From assembly GCA_001915545.1 (NCBI GenBank), contig MNQS01000002.1, forward strand, positions 1 through 64,000: a stretch of DNA of 64,000 nt, written 5' to 3'. This document shows, in pieces, positions 1 to 8,746 of the stretch (positions within the stretch are counted from its first letter, which is position 1; the number at the start of each line of letters is the position of its first letter). Source of the stretch: Bacteroides sp. 43_108. GTDB taxonomy: Bacteria; Bacteroidota; Bacteroidia; Bacteroidales; Bacteroidaceae. Under the pieces are notes generated by a model. It worked only from the letters and a program-made list of their open reading frames with translations. It made no database searches and was not told the origin of the DNA. The translations under genes and the position numbers were made by a program.

Positions 1-197
1 GGAAAATGGGCAATAATAATGGCACATAAAGTGATTATACTCTATCGACTTTATATGCCATATTACTTTTTAGGGACATTTACTGAATATCCCTATATAA
101 ATATAGTGAAAGTCGAGTGCAGAAACAAATTCAAAAATATGTTTTCTAATTTGCTATGACAATGGGCATCCTATATTATCAAATATAGTGAAACATA
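1..197. other. Left edge, AT-rich non-coding stretch
   Basis: This stretch is AT-rich. Frame 1 on the plus strand is open from base 1 to a stop at 157-159, but the composition and predicted residues do not resemble a known family, so I do not call it a gene end. The short string AAATATAGTGAAA occurs twice, near 99 and near 180, once shortly before the end of the next gene. No hairpin terminator is clear. Confidence 0.4.
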
Positions 198-2024
198 CTA
201 TCTACCATCACCACAAACATCTTTAAAAAATTTAAGAGCATCTTCACCAATAAGCACAATATTATAAGATTTTCCGGAATTACGTTTCATAGAAAACGAC
301 AAGGGTATTTCATATTTACGGCAATCTTTTATCAAATCCTTATATAAGGCATACGGACTATGCTTATCAATAGGATCACCATGTACCATCAATGGAACGT
401 CTTTCAATTTATAAATAGAAAACTCCGGCATTCGCTCTTTTGACGATTCATCACAGTAATTCTTATGGTAAACAGGAGCATACAAAGCAATAGCCCTAAA
501 CATATCAGGGTTATCAGTGGCCATCTGCAATGCACGATAACCGGCACTGCAATTTGCATGCAAAAAAATACGCGAGGTATCTACAGGATAATGTTTTTGA
601 ACATCCTTTATTGCCAATTTCAATTCCTGTTCGGCAAATGGTGTAAGATCTTCATTTAGATATGTACGTATCTCAGGCATCATAACCAAAAAACCATATC
701 TATCAGACAGTGCCTGCATCTGATTCAAAGCCCACTGACGAGCAAGCTGCGGACAAACGAAGAAGTGGTATTTTTTCTCAATATTAGGTCTTATCACAAC
801 AACCAAAGGCAACGGTTTATCTTTGTATATCCTATTAGGACGTGCAAGAAGATACCTTTGCAGACTGTCATCTTGTTCTGAGACATAAGTAACAAACTGA
901 ATACTTGCTTCGGAATCATCATCTCCATAAGTATCATTCAAATGAGAGAATGCGTGTTCAAGCTGATATGTTATTGGAGAAATCTTAAACTGCCACCACC
1001 AATCTCCATCATAACGCGTAGGATGCTTCAACAAGAAATTCAACCTAAACAACAGCTGATCTATTTCATTTGCGCGAGGATGACTATCGGGGATTGATGC
1101 ACGCATAGAAACAAATCGAGCATAAGCATAATCATCTCTTCCGCATAATACAGGCTGACGCACAGTATGTTCGCCAATCGTCATACTGCACATATAAGAA
1201 TGTTGATTCTGCATCCCTGGAATATAATAAGTAAATGTACCAGGTTTCAAAACAACATCATCACAAATCCTATTACCATATACGTCATCAAACCGCAATG
1301 TAATAGGTATATCCAACACATTTTGATGAGCATTCGAAAGCATCACAACGTGACTGGTTGTGTCAATCTGCGGATAAATTATATTACAAGTCTGGCAATC
1401 GGCATACAACCTAGTAATGCTAGTACTGTCATGAAGTATTGCTTCAAAAGCATAATCGCCACCTGTAATCATTGTCTTTACGACATAATCATTATACCCT
1501 TTTTTCAAATTTATAGGATAAATATTTGGACCTTGGATATCGCATCTATATAAAGTATCACCATTAAGTACCTGCAAAAGCCTCATCGAACTATTTACTT
1601 CAACAAACATCTGTTTATCTACATCAGACAAGATCCGACAATACAGATATGTAATACGGCCGTTCATAAAATCCAAAGTATCATTTGGAGATATTCCATA
1701 AACTTCTCTCAAATCCAATTGATTAAATTTAGGATGATATAATCCCGTATAACTATACGGACGTACAGAATCTGTTTTATATTTCTCAAAGTAATCACTC
1801 GGATTGGCAATAATAGAGTCTGCAATAAGAGAATCTTCTGCAAGACTAAATGTGCCACAAATATTCCAATCATCTAAATATATGCGTACAAAATTATTAT
1901 CAGATTTGCTCAAGTCGTAAGTTGCAATAAGCCCTTCATTTGAACATGAGAATAAATAAATAACCAGAAGGAATACCAATGTTAAACGTCTTAATAAAAC
2001 CAACATTTCTATAATTTTAATCAA
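198..2024 (-). CDS. Lipoprotein with C-terminal alpha/beta-hydrolase-like domain
   Basis: The 608-residue product starts with a hydrophobic segment ending in a lipobox (LFSC, Cys27), so it is probably lipid-anchored in the envelope. Met7 is an alternative start. Residues about 30-400 match no domain I recognise. From about residue 400 it resembles an esterase or prolyl-oligopeptidase-like alpha/beta hydrolase: a strand (FLHA) leads into a nucleophile elbow NCSAG with Ser493, and MVHGDPID (Asp550/Asp553) matches the usual acid-bearing strand. Two things are odd. The first Gly of GxSxG is Asn, and no His follows where the catalytic His is normally found; the C-terminal segment ends KFFKDVCGDGR. 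It may be inactive or have a rearranged catalytic triad. The gene lies at the end of an AT-rich minus-strand block. Hydrolase fold is moderately sure; substrate unknown. Confidence 0.6.
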   Translation of the reverse strand: MIKIIEMLVLLRRLTLVFLLVIYLFSCSNEGLIATYDLSKSDNNFVRIYLDDWNICGTFSLAEDSLIADSIIANPSDYFEKYKTDSVRPYSYTGLYHPKFNQLDLREVYGISPNDTLDFMNGRITYLYCRILSDVDKQMFVEVNSSMRLLQVLNGDTLYRCDIQGPNIYPINLKKGYNDYVVKTMITGGDYAFEAILHDSTSITRLYADCQTCNIIYPQIDTTSHVVMLSNAHQNVLDIPITLRFDDVYGNRICDDVVLKPGTFTYYIPGMQNQHSYMCSMTIGEHTVRQPVLCGRDDYAYARFVSMRASIPDSHPRANEIDQLLFRLNFLLKHPTRYDGDWWWQFKISPITYQLEHAFSHLNDTYGDDDSEASIQFVTYVSEQDDSLQRYLLARPNRIYKDKPLPLVVVIRPNIEKKYHFFVCPQLARQWALNQMQALSDRYGFLVMMPEIRTYLNEDLTPFAEQELKLAIKDVQKHYPVDTSRIFLHANCSAGYRALQMATDNPDMFRAIALYAPVYHKNYCDESSKERMPEFSIYKLKDVPLMVHGDPIDKHSPYALYKDLIKDCRKYEIPLSFSMKRNSGKSYNIVLIGEDALKFFKDVCGDGR

Positions 2025-2321
2025 CTATGCTACAATGTAAAAAATAAATATTTATAAATTACATATAGAATTTATATATTCTTGCCTGCAAATTTGCAAT
2101 TATTATAAATAAAATTCCCAATAAAGAAAGTATGTTAAAATCAAGAACTGAAAGATATCACTTCAACATAAAATCTATATTATATCAAAATATGATAAAA
2201 CTAAATACATACATTGCATGTATTGTCGTATAATTATACATTTTAAGCCAGTCGTAATTTTAACACACTTTAAGCACCGTTTCAAATTCCGATCAAACCA
2301 AATTGATTAAAATTTAAAACA

Positions 2322-2807
2322 TTATTCATACTGTACTTTTATACTTGGGGTACGCACATCAAAAAACTTCTCTTGACCTATAGGATAACCCCAATAATCA
2401 GTTTCACGATAGTAAAATCGTCCAAATATTGAATAATTACCACCTTCCCATGTACACTCATACTTAGTAATAACATAATCAAAATCAATATTATCTACGA
2501 CTTCTGCTGATATAATAGAAAGAGGCGTATAACGATTTGGATATCCTCTTGTCCAACTAAAATTTATAGTAACCCAACCATTTAAAGGTCCAACAAAAGC
2601 ATAAGTAAAAGATCCAGCTTTTATTACAGCAATATCAGACTCACCAGAGCGTGTCATATTCATATCAGCCAACGTCTGGTAATCCCCATTTTCAAGCTCT
2701 TCCAAAGACTGATCCAACTCTGAATCTTGAGAACAGCTTGTACACACAAGAACAGCCAAAAGACTCAATGGCACCACATTTTTAATTCTACTTGAAAATA
2801 ATCTCAT
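2322..2807 (-). CDS. Small lipoprotein of unknown function
   Basis: This 161-residue protein has a classic lipoprotein signal: basic start, hydrophobic stretch, and VCTSC with Cys25 followed by SQDSE. The mature part has an acidic linker (about 26-50) and then about 100 residues rich in aromatic residues with beta-strand-like alternation (WTRGYPNRY, YYRETDYWGYP), suggesting a small beta-sandwich. I recognise no family. It lies between the ligase-type gene and the hydrolase-like lipoprotein on the same strand with AT-rich gaps, so a shared surface role is possible but unproven. There is a start Met directly before the basic residues, so the start is fairly secure. Confidence 0.6.
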   Translation of the reverse strand: MRLFSSRIKNVVPLSLLAVLVCTSCSQDSELDQSLEELENGDYQTLADMNMTRSGESDIAVIKAGSFTYAFVGPLNGWVTINFSWTRGYPNRYTPLSIISAEVVDNIDFDYVITKYECTWEGGNYSIFGRFYYRETDYWGYPIGQEKFFDVRTPSIKVQYE

Positions 2808-2883
2808 AAAATAATTTTTTAAATTGTTAATAATTAAGTTATATAAATAAAAGGGTTATTCTACTCAACACACAGATTGACAA

Positions 2884-3357
2884 TCATTTAGCAATAAACT
2901 CTTTTTCGTGTTTGCTAATAAAATCAGATGCTGATTTTTTTATACGCGACACATCATAAGACAAAATCTTAACATCCTTCTTTATAATTATATCAGCAAT
3001 TCTATTAGCCTCTACCGTATCTCCTTTTGATATATATGTCTGCATCAGACCTTCAAGAGGGGCAAATTTGGAAGGGCACATGCGGCAAGCTTGTTCATAG
3101 TGATATTCAGCCTTATCAAATAAGGATGAGGCTCTATAAATATCTCCACCCAACAGTTCTGCATTATACCCCGATATGTATTTTCGACATTCTTCATAAG
3201 TATCAGCAGCATCTTCCAACCGACCAGCAACAAATCTTGAAGCCATACAGTTGTAAAGGAAATAAGGATTTGACTTCATATCAGGATACAAATCGTCATA
3301 TATATTCATAGCTCTGGTTATTCTTCTTTTTCCATCAATTCTATGCCACGACTCCAT
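2884..3357 (-). pseudogene. C-terminal TPR part of frameshifted O-antigen-ligase-type protein
   Basis: This frame encodes TPR-like helices (NPYFLYNCMA, AEYHYEQACRMCP, PLEGLMQTYISKGD) of the kind found at the C-terminus of Bacteroidales O-antigen ligase family proteins, ending in the usual KILSYDVSRIKK-type segment. It overlaps the 3' end of the membrane part by 40 bases in the -1 frame. One extra A in the run of five As at 3327-3331 (coding strand) would fuse the two into one protein reading MEKRRITRAMNIYDD across the joint. The alternative is that the ATG at 3357 is used and the two parts are made separately by translational coupling; the first dozen residues from that ATG do not look like part of the TPR domain, which argues against this. 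Confidence 0.65.
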
Positions 3358-4526
3358 CTATATTCCTTACTCCATTGATTGCACAGACATAAAAAAGCCG
3401 AAAACAAACAACAGATAAAAATGCCATAAAAGACAGACTTAACTTTACACTTTTCTATGCCACCAATCTCTTTCAATAACCTAACCCACACAATAATACA
3501 TACCAACCATGGCAGTGGATATTTAAATGGATAAGAGAACAAACTAAAAATAAAAACCGGCAAAAGAGCATAGACAAATATGTCCATAGTCCTATTTTTA
3601 CGTATATAATAGACTGGAGGTATCAGAAACATTGCAATCATAAAAAATAGACCTGCAATACCCCAATTTATCCACAACATCAAAAATTCATTTAACGGAT
3701 GCCTAACTTCGCCAGCCAACATGGAATATACACTATCAGGATTATTGCGAAAGTATTCCGCTTGAAAGTTCATATAATTCTTCATAAATCCTCCATAGCC
3801 ATAACCAATAAATGGATGTTTCTCTATCATTTCAAGCGAACGTTCAAATATGAAAAAACGTCCACTGGTAGAATCTTGTTTAATATTGAGACAATAAAAA
3901 CATAGACCAATAATAGCCATCAACAATATCAAATAATAAACCTTCCTATATGTATGCTTCAACGGCAACATTAATACAGCAACCAAGACTATACTAATAA
4001 GGCCTGTACGAGACCCAGAAACAATGATTGCAACTGACACAAAAACAGCCATAAAGGCTATAACAGATCTAAGAAATAAAGAATATGAAGTGTCTCTGAA
4101 CAAATAAAAATAAAACGGCAAAGAAATAGACAAACAACATGCAAATCCTGCCGGATTATCAAAAGTTCCAAAAAGTCCACATAAAGGAATATATCCACAA
4201 AAAACTGCATATATAAATATAATGGATTCAACAAAAGCAGTCAAAGCAAATAACCAACATATATCATTGGTCTTATATATAATTCTGCGTTCTCGGATTC
4301 TAAAAACAGTATCTAGAAACAACAATATAATTATTGATGCTGTAAAAAAATACCACTTAGGTAATATAAGATTATCAGAAAATCCCTTCATCGAGGGCAT
4401 GTAGCATGATACAAGAAGTACAAGAAATGCAAAAATTCCTGCAACACGCATTTTATCAACATTTCTGATAAAATCATAAATTGTATTTGTTGTTTTCATA
4501 TATAGATTTAAACTGGGTAAATACAC
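3318..4526 (-). CDS. O-antigen ligase / polymerase family membrane protein (N-terminal part, frameshifted)
   Basis: The 402-residue product is a polytopic membrane protein with about ten hydrophobic segments. It carries the Wzy_C/O-antigen-ligase signature: an SGSRTG motif (about residue 170), a periplasmic loop with GYGYGGF, and HPLNEFLMLWINWGIAG before the last membrane helices. Such proteins join or polymerise surface glycans, or glycosylate proteins, at the periplasmic face. Met10 is a plausible start because the first nine residues are not membrane-like. In relatives the protein continues into a TPR tail, which here lies in the overlapping downstream frame; the stop at 3318 comes just after the A run at 3327-3331. 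AT-rich composition differs from the core genes further right. Confidence 0.7.
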   Translation of the reverse strand: MYLPSLNLYMKTTNTIYDFIRNVDKMRVAGIFAFLVLLVSCYMPSMKGFSDNLILPKWYFFTASIIILLFLDTVFRIRERRIIYKTNDICWLFALTAFVESIIFIYAVFCGYIPLCGLFGTFDNPAGFACCLSISLPFYFYLFRDTSYSLFLRSVIAFMAVFVSVAIIVSGSRTGLISIVLVAVLMLPLKHTYRKVYYLILLMAIIGLCFYCLNIKQDSTSGRFFIFERSLEMIEKHPFIGYGYGGFMKNYMNFQAEYFRNNPDSVYSMLAGEVRHPLNEFLMLWINWGIAGLFFMIAMFLIPPVYYIRKNRTMDIFVYALLPVFIFSLFSYPFKYPLPWLVCIIVWVRLLKEIGGIEKCKVKSVFYGIFICCLFSAFLCLCNQWSKEYRWSRGIELMEKEE

Positions 4527-4974
4527 AACTTTTATTAACTATAATGAGATATTTTATTACATGATATTATATCCGTCATATAATTACAACTATCACAAAC
4601 AACATCTAAACATTTTAAATGCCATTAAAAGCGAATCGTGCTAATGAATGAATCTTATAAACTCTAAATTATAGATTTAAAAATTTCACGCATTAATTAT
4701 GCCCAACTTGAATTGCATGTTTTCATAGTTGATTCACCAACGATTAACATGTTGCAATATTAAGGCATTTTTATATTATTATAAAACAGATGTTACATCT
4801 TAAAACGTAATAATTTGATTAACAGCAAGAAAAAAATTATGAGATATTAGAATTGTAATATTTTTCAAGTTCAATAAAATTAAAGACACACTATCAGAGA
4901 TTGACAAAATAACTCGATAATGCACACAGGCAATATATGTATGTGAGTTCTAAGGTAGTGTTTTCAAATACTGT

Positions 4975-5026
4975 GAGGGCTCACAAATAATATTTCGAGG
5001 GCATGCAATTTAAATTATGAGCCCTC
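4975..5026. repeat. Three-box 22-bp-period array A
   Basis: Boxes start at 4975 (GAGGGCTC), 4997 (GAGGGCAT) and 5019 (GAGCCCTC), exactly 22 bp apart. Box 1 plus the next base and box 3 plus the preceding base form a 9-bp inverted repeat (GAGGGCTCA and TGAGCCCTC), so the outer boxes could pair around a 35-nt loop. The first 15 bases are identical to the last unit of the array at 61904-61955. It lies between two divergent genes, at the edge of the AT-rich block. Confidence 0.75.
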
Positions 5027-5210
5027 GTAAACAAAAACATAAGCAACCAGGATAAAACAAGCTAGTAACTGTGGCTGATTTTTTACAGAACGAAGAAAAA
5101 ATGCAATGTAGAAAAAACAGCTTTCAAATTAGCCTCTCCCCTCTCCTTTTCTCATCTTTTGACAAGATAGGATGCGACTCGGCAAAGCCCACCAGAAAAC
5201 TGCGTTTCCG

Positions 5211-5242
5211 TTTGCCTTTGCACTCACCTTTCACTATCTTTG
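5211..5242 (+). promoter_or_regulatory. Bacteroidetes-type promoter of ridA
   Basis: TTTG at 5211-5214 and TATCTTTG at 5235-5242 are separated by 20 bases, matching the -33/-7 pattern of the Bacteroidetes primary sigma factor. Transcription would start near 5249, about 50 bases before the ridA start codon. Confidence 0.7.
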
Positions 5243-5296
5243 CACTACGGCAGCTACAAGCTTAAAAGCCGAATATGTACAACATAAAAAACAATA

Positions 5297-5683
5297 ATGA
5301 CCATGAGTAAAAAAGCAATCGCAACCGAGAAGGCTCCAGGAGCTATCGGTCCATACAGCCAGGCAATAAAGGTAGGCAACATGATTTTCACTTCAGGACA
5401 GATTCCTATTGACCCTGCTACAGGAAATATGGTTGAGGGCATAAAGGAACAGACACGTATGTCACTGACAAACATCAAGAATATTCTTGAAACTGCAGGA
5501 TGCGGCATGGATGCTGTGGTAAAGACAACTGTATTTTTGAAGGATATGGCTTTCTTCGGCGAGATGAACGAAGTTTATGCAGAATTCTTCAACACTCCAT
5601 TCCCTGCACGTTCAGCAGTTGCTGTAAGAGAGATTCCTAAAGGTGCTTTGGTGGAGATAGAGGCTATAGCTTGCATTGACTAA
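5297..5683 (+). CDS. ridA: RidA family reactive enamine/imine deaminase
   Basis: The 128-residue product is a full-length RidA (YjgF/YER057c/UK114) protein. These trimeric cytosolic enzymes hydrolyse reactive 2-aminoacrylate and related imines released by PLP enzymes. Visible family hallmarks are [12 protein letters not shown] near the start, [10 protein letters not shown] (about 30-40), the substrate-binding Arg in PARSAVAV (about residue 105), and the closing VEIEAIA segment. ATG occurs at 5297 and again at 5303 in the same frame; the second gives the more usual MSKKAIAT start. The gene stands alone, with its own promoter and a strong hairpin behind it. Confidence 0.95.
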   Translation: MTMSKKAIATEKAPGAIGPYSQAIKVGNMIFTSGQIPIDPATGNMVEGIKEQTRMSLTNIKNILETAGCGMDAVVKTTVFLKDMAFFGEMNEVYAEFFNTPFPARSAVAVREIPKGALVEIEAIACID

Positions 5684-5717
5684 TAAGAGGAAGTGCAAGA
5701 AGCACAGAAAAAACATT

Positions 5718-5761
5718 AAGGGCCGTTTCAGCAGAAAAACATAGTTGCTGAAACGGCCCTT
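5718..5761. terminator. Bidirectional terminator between ridA and the LytTR gene
   Basis: A perfect 16-bp inverted repeat (5718-5733 and 5746-5761) with a 12-base loop lies between two convergent genes. It begins with AAG and ends with CTT, and probably stops transcription from both sides. Confidence 0.8.
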
Positions 5762-5827
5762 GACGGTCTTTATGAATGAGCGGATAATATGTTACGCAGG
5801 CATACCTTGAATATACATAGCCGAACT

Positions 5828-6610
5828 CTACAACATTGTCAACGCATCGCGCAAATCGCTGAAATGGCGTCTGCTGGCAACAATGCTGATGGAATCATAC
5901 GGTGGAACCAACACGCAGCGAAGCGAGCCGTTCTCGACATAGGAAAGATAGTCTATATTGAGGATGGTGTCGGAATTGACTTTGACGAAAGACTTGCTAA
6001 GAACCAAAATGTCACGTGCCTTGATGCTCATACGAAGGCGATGGCTCTTGAGGTCTGAAAGAACTACACTCCAACAACGTCTAATGCCCGAATATTCAAA
6101 ATAAAGAACATCAGACGGACGCAAAAACATGAGACTGTTGACAGTCTGTATGGCAAAACGGCCTGAAGATGAAGCAGGCATACGCATTGTGAGTTCTGAA
6201 ATATTCTGCTCTGCTACACGTCCGGCACTGAAATCGGTACGTATGCGCTCCATCACTTTATAAAGCTCATCGGGCATATATGGCTTGAGAAGAAAATCAA
6301 AAGCTGAAGAACGAAGCGCATCTATCACATATTTATCGAAAGCCGTATAGAAAACAACACGAGTGGACGGCTCCAGACCTTTGGCGCGCATGGTCTGAAG
6401 AAGCTCGATGCCGCTGTCGGCGCCAAGCTCAACATCGAGAAAAAGCACATCGGGCTTAAGAAGCGGAACTGACGCAAGGGCTTCGGATGCGCGGTTCACT
6501 GCCGCAAGTATCTCAATATCGCCGAAGGATTCAAGGTCCGAACGCAGGACATCGACCGACATCGGTTCATCGTCTACGATAACTGCTGATAGTCTTCTAG
6601 GCATAATCAT
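5828..6610 (-). CDS. LytTR-family response regulator
   Basis: This 260-residue protein is a two-domain response regulator. Residues about 7-120 form a receiver domain with the acidic pair Asp13-Asp14, phospho-acceptor Asp59 in VLFLDVEL, Thr89 and Lys109. Residues about 155-258 form a LytTR DNA-binding domain (FLRPSDVLYFEYSG, FVKVNSDTILNIDYL). It begins 18 bases after the sensor kinase gene on the same strand, so the pair forms one two-component system; the kinase is of the membrane LytS/YehU type that usually partners LytTR regulators. Met3 is an alternative start. Target genes cannot be read from the sequence. Confidence 0.9.
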   Translation of the reverse strand: MIMPRRLSAVIVDDEPMSVDVLRSDLESFGDIEILAAVNRASEALASVPLLKPDVLFLDVELGADSGIELLQTMRAKGLEPSTRVVFYTAFDKYVIDALRSSAFDFLLKPYMPDELYKVMERIRTDFSAGRVAEQNISELTMRMPASSSGRFAIQTVNSLMFLRPSDVLYFEYSGIRRCWSVVLSDLKSHRLRMSIKARDILVLSKSFVKVNSDTILNIDYLSYVENGSLRCVLVPPYDSISIVASRRHFSDLRDALTML

Positions 6611-6628
6611 TAAAGAATCAATGGTTAC

Positions 6629-8428
6629 TTAAATTTCAAACTTATAATCATAAGGCACAAAGAGCTGAAAATCTGTGCCGTGAGAAGACGGCTCGGCAGA
6701 AGACATGTCTACAATCGAAATCTTCATTTTGGATGCATTGCGCACGTTGAGCAAATCGACAGTGGAATAAAGTGTCTTCAATCCGTTGCCTGTACCTCTT
6801 GATGCCGAAAGACGCGAAGTGGAAGAAAGCCCGGCTCCGTTGTCAACTATATGTATAAGCACTCCCTTGGAGTCTACATCTGATACGTCCACAGAAATGA
6901 GCGATGAATCATCTATGCCTGAGGCAAAAGCGTATTTCAAAGCGTTTTCGACAGGAATCTGTATGGACATGGAAGGTATATGCACAGACGGCTGGACAAC
7001 GGCATCGACATGCCATTCTACACGGGGAACAGAGGAAGATGTTTCACCACGAAGCGACACGAAATCCTTGACAAGCCGGATTTCGTCGTCAAGGCTTACG
7101 GATATGCTGTCGGACACGACGAGGTTGCCTCGAAGCACATGAACAAACAACTGCATGATGCGCGAAAGCTCTGTGTGCTGACGCATCAGCGGCATGACGG
7201 CATTGATGACATTGAACATGTAATGAGGCGAGATGCGGTTGCGGACATTCTCCATACGCAGACGGGCAAGCTGGCGCAGCTGTTCGTTGTAGCGCCGGTC
7301 GTTCTTGCGCTTGACGTAGACGTAGGCAACGAGAACAAGGAGAACGAGGATTACCAATGCTGTAGAAATAAGTATTATGACGTTGTTCTGACGAGCTACG
7401 TCGGCACGGCTCTCAGCCAGGTCGGCATTGCGTCGGAGAAGAGTGGTATCGTTGCTGTAGCGATAGTCCATTTCTGCAAGATTGGCCATGTGGCGGACAC
7501 TGCGTATGGAATCGTCGTACTCGTCTACCTTTACACGATAAGCGTATGCCTTGGAATAATCGCCCTTCTTGGAAAAATACTCCATGAGACGCTGATTGTG
7601 AAGATTAAGATATGCAGGACGAACAGCAGAATAATCGTAAGGCAGTGAAAGAAGACTGTCGGCCCGCTTGAGATTGCCTTCCTTAAGTGCCAGAGAAGCC
7701 TGAAGACTATTCAGATAGAACATGACTTCGCCGTCATTATCGGAAGAAAATGCAGATGCTGAACGGGCTAGATAGACAGAAGCAGAATCGAGCCGGCCAA
7801 GAAGTGTGAAGATTTCACCCATGTTGGCTTCGACACTTGCTGTAATGGACGGTTGACTGAACTTGACTGCAAAATCGTAGGCATTACGGAAACTTTTCAG
7901 GGCTTCAGGATAGCGCTTCTCGTAATAATAGCAATTGCCGAGAGTGTTGTAATAGAAATATTTCTCGTACTCAAGACGTATGCTCGTATCGCGTCTGGCC
8001 TCGTCAAGGTAATGATGCGCCATACGGAAATTGTACAAATCGATATAGACCTGTGCCAGACCCATATATATGCTGAAACGAGCGCGGTCGGAATATGTCG
8101 AGTCGGCTATGCGCAAAGCACGGTGATAGTACATGGAGGCTTCGGCAACATGGCCTTCCTGGCGATTGAGGTCGGCAAGATTGATGCATACGGATTCCAT
8201 CTCACGTTTGTCGTCTGCACGATTAAGCGCATCGTAGGCATTAGACAAACAGACAAGTGCAGAATCGCGCCTGCCCAAGGCCAGAAACAAGGCATTGCGG
8301 TGATTCCAACACATGGCCTCCAGGGCTTCACTGCCGGCATGGGCATGACAAAAGGCAAGAACCTTATCGTTGACATCCATTGCTTCATCAATACGCCCCT
8401 GAAGACCTCCGCTGAATGCGGCAAACAA
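6629..8428 (-). CDS. TPR-containing LytS-type sensor histidine kinase (main part)
   Basis: Residues 1-330 are tandem TPR-like helices, expected to lie in the periplasm; a membrane helix follows (about 348-372), then a His_kinase domain with phospho-acceptor His402 in SPHYMFNVIN and a HATPase_c domain with Asn495 in VENALKYAF and DNGAG (529-533). The product would phosphorylate the adjacent LytTR regulator. The start called here (8428) is internal: relatives begin with a signal peptide, and one is encoded just upstream in another frame at 8667. The coding frame can be read back through KLELFAAFSGG to about 8466, where the run of four As at 8465-8468 marks the break. Without the repair the protein lacks a signal for export of the sensor part, so function is doubtful unless this is a sequence error. 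Confidence 0.8.
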   Translation of the reverse strand: MFAAFSGGLQGRIDEAMDVNDKVLAFCHAHAGSEALEAMCWNHRNALFLALGRRDSALVCLSNAYDALNRADDKREMESVCINLADLNRQEGHVAEASMYYHRALRIADSTYSDRARFSIYMGLAQVYIDLYNFRMAHHYLDEARRDTSIRLEYEKYFYYNTLGNCYYYEKRYPEALKSFRNAYDFAVKFSQPSITASVEANMGEIFTLLGRLDSASVYLARSASAFSSDNDGEVMFYLNSLQASLALKEGNLKRADSLLSLPYDYSAVRPAYLNLHNQRLMEYFSKKGDYSKAYAYRVKVDEYDDSIRSVRHMANLAEMDYRYSNDTTLLRRNADLAESRADVARQNNVIILISTALVILVLLVLVAYVYVKRKNDRRYNEQLRQLARLRMENVRNRISPHYMFNVINAVMPLMRQHTELSRIMQLFVHVLRGNLVVSDSISVSLDDEIRLVKDFVSLRGETSSSVPRVEWHVDAVVQPSVHIPSMSIQIPVENALKYAFASGIDDSSLISVDVSDVDSKGVLIHIVDNGAGLSSTSRLSASRGTGNGLKTLYSTVDLLNVRNASKMKISIVDMSSAEPSSHGTDFQLFVPYDYKFEI

Positions 8429-8667
8429 TTCCAGCTTGTAATATGATATGCTGTCGGAAATGCCTTTTGGGCATTACGGAATGTCTGTTCGGCCGATACC
8501 GGCGAGACGTACATGGAATCATACATGCTGACCAACAATGAATCAACAAATGTGCTTTCACTCTGGTCGGCCGGGAGGGTTTCGCCATCGCTGCATCCTC
8601 CGACAAAAAGATTTAAGGCCAATAAACAAAATATGCCCCAATACTTTATAAAAGACTTTATCGCCAT
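8107..8667 (-). pseudogene. N-terminal piece of the sensor kinase, out of frame
   Basis: The ATG at 8667 begins a lipoprotein-like signal (MAIKSFIKYWG, then VGGC) followed by about 45 residues that fit the start of a TPR region (AEQTFRNAQK). After about 8466 the frame no longer looks like a protein and stops at 8107, while the correct continuation GISDSISYYKLELFAA lies in the -1 frame. Adding one A at 8465-8468 joins it to the kinase. A GTG at 8694 in the same frame is a less likely start. Confidence 0.7.
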
Positions 8668-8714
8668 AAAAATTACAATGTACAAATTTGTCACACTTAT
8701 TTCTCACTGAGGAG

Positions 8715-8741
8715 AAAAAAACGGCCGTACGCCGTTTTTTT
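8715..8741. terminator. Terminator behind the EamA gene
   Basis: An 11-bp stem (AAAAAAACGGC with GCCGTTTTTTT, loop CGTAC) with A and T runs on either side lies five bases after the stop of the leftward EamA gene, just before the kinase leader. It can work in both directions. Confidence 0.85.
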
Positions 8742-8746
8742 ATATA

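Larger units (their letters stand above)
4527..5296. other. 770-bp intergenic region: AT-rich half, repeat array, ridA promoter
   Basis: The left part (4527-4970) is AT-rich and must hold the promoter of the leftward ligase block, but I see no clear TAnnTTTG box there. A three-box 22-bp-period array lies at 4975-5026. From about 5100 the composition changes to that of the core genes, and a good promoter for ridA lies at 5211-5242. A 64-codon open frame at 5071-5265 contains this promoter and looks spurious. Confidence 0.6.

Noticed and set aside
1..159. Possible 3' end of a gene entering from the left on the plus strand
   Set aside because: Frame 1 is open for 52 codons, but the region is AT-rich and the translation resembles nothing I recognise; chance cannot be ruled out.
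3318..3340. Programmed -1 frameshifting in the ligase gene
   Set aside because: The site (G GAA AAA G) does not allow clean re-pairing in the P site and no downstream stimulatory structure is evident; mutation or sequence error is simpler.
5071..5265. 64-codon open frame upstream of ridA
   Set aside because: It contains the ridA promoter and a composition unlike coding sequence.
6980..8446. Long plus-strand open frames opposite the kinase gene
   Set aside because: They are shadows of the kinase's TPR and catalytic coding sequence and match no family.
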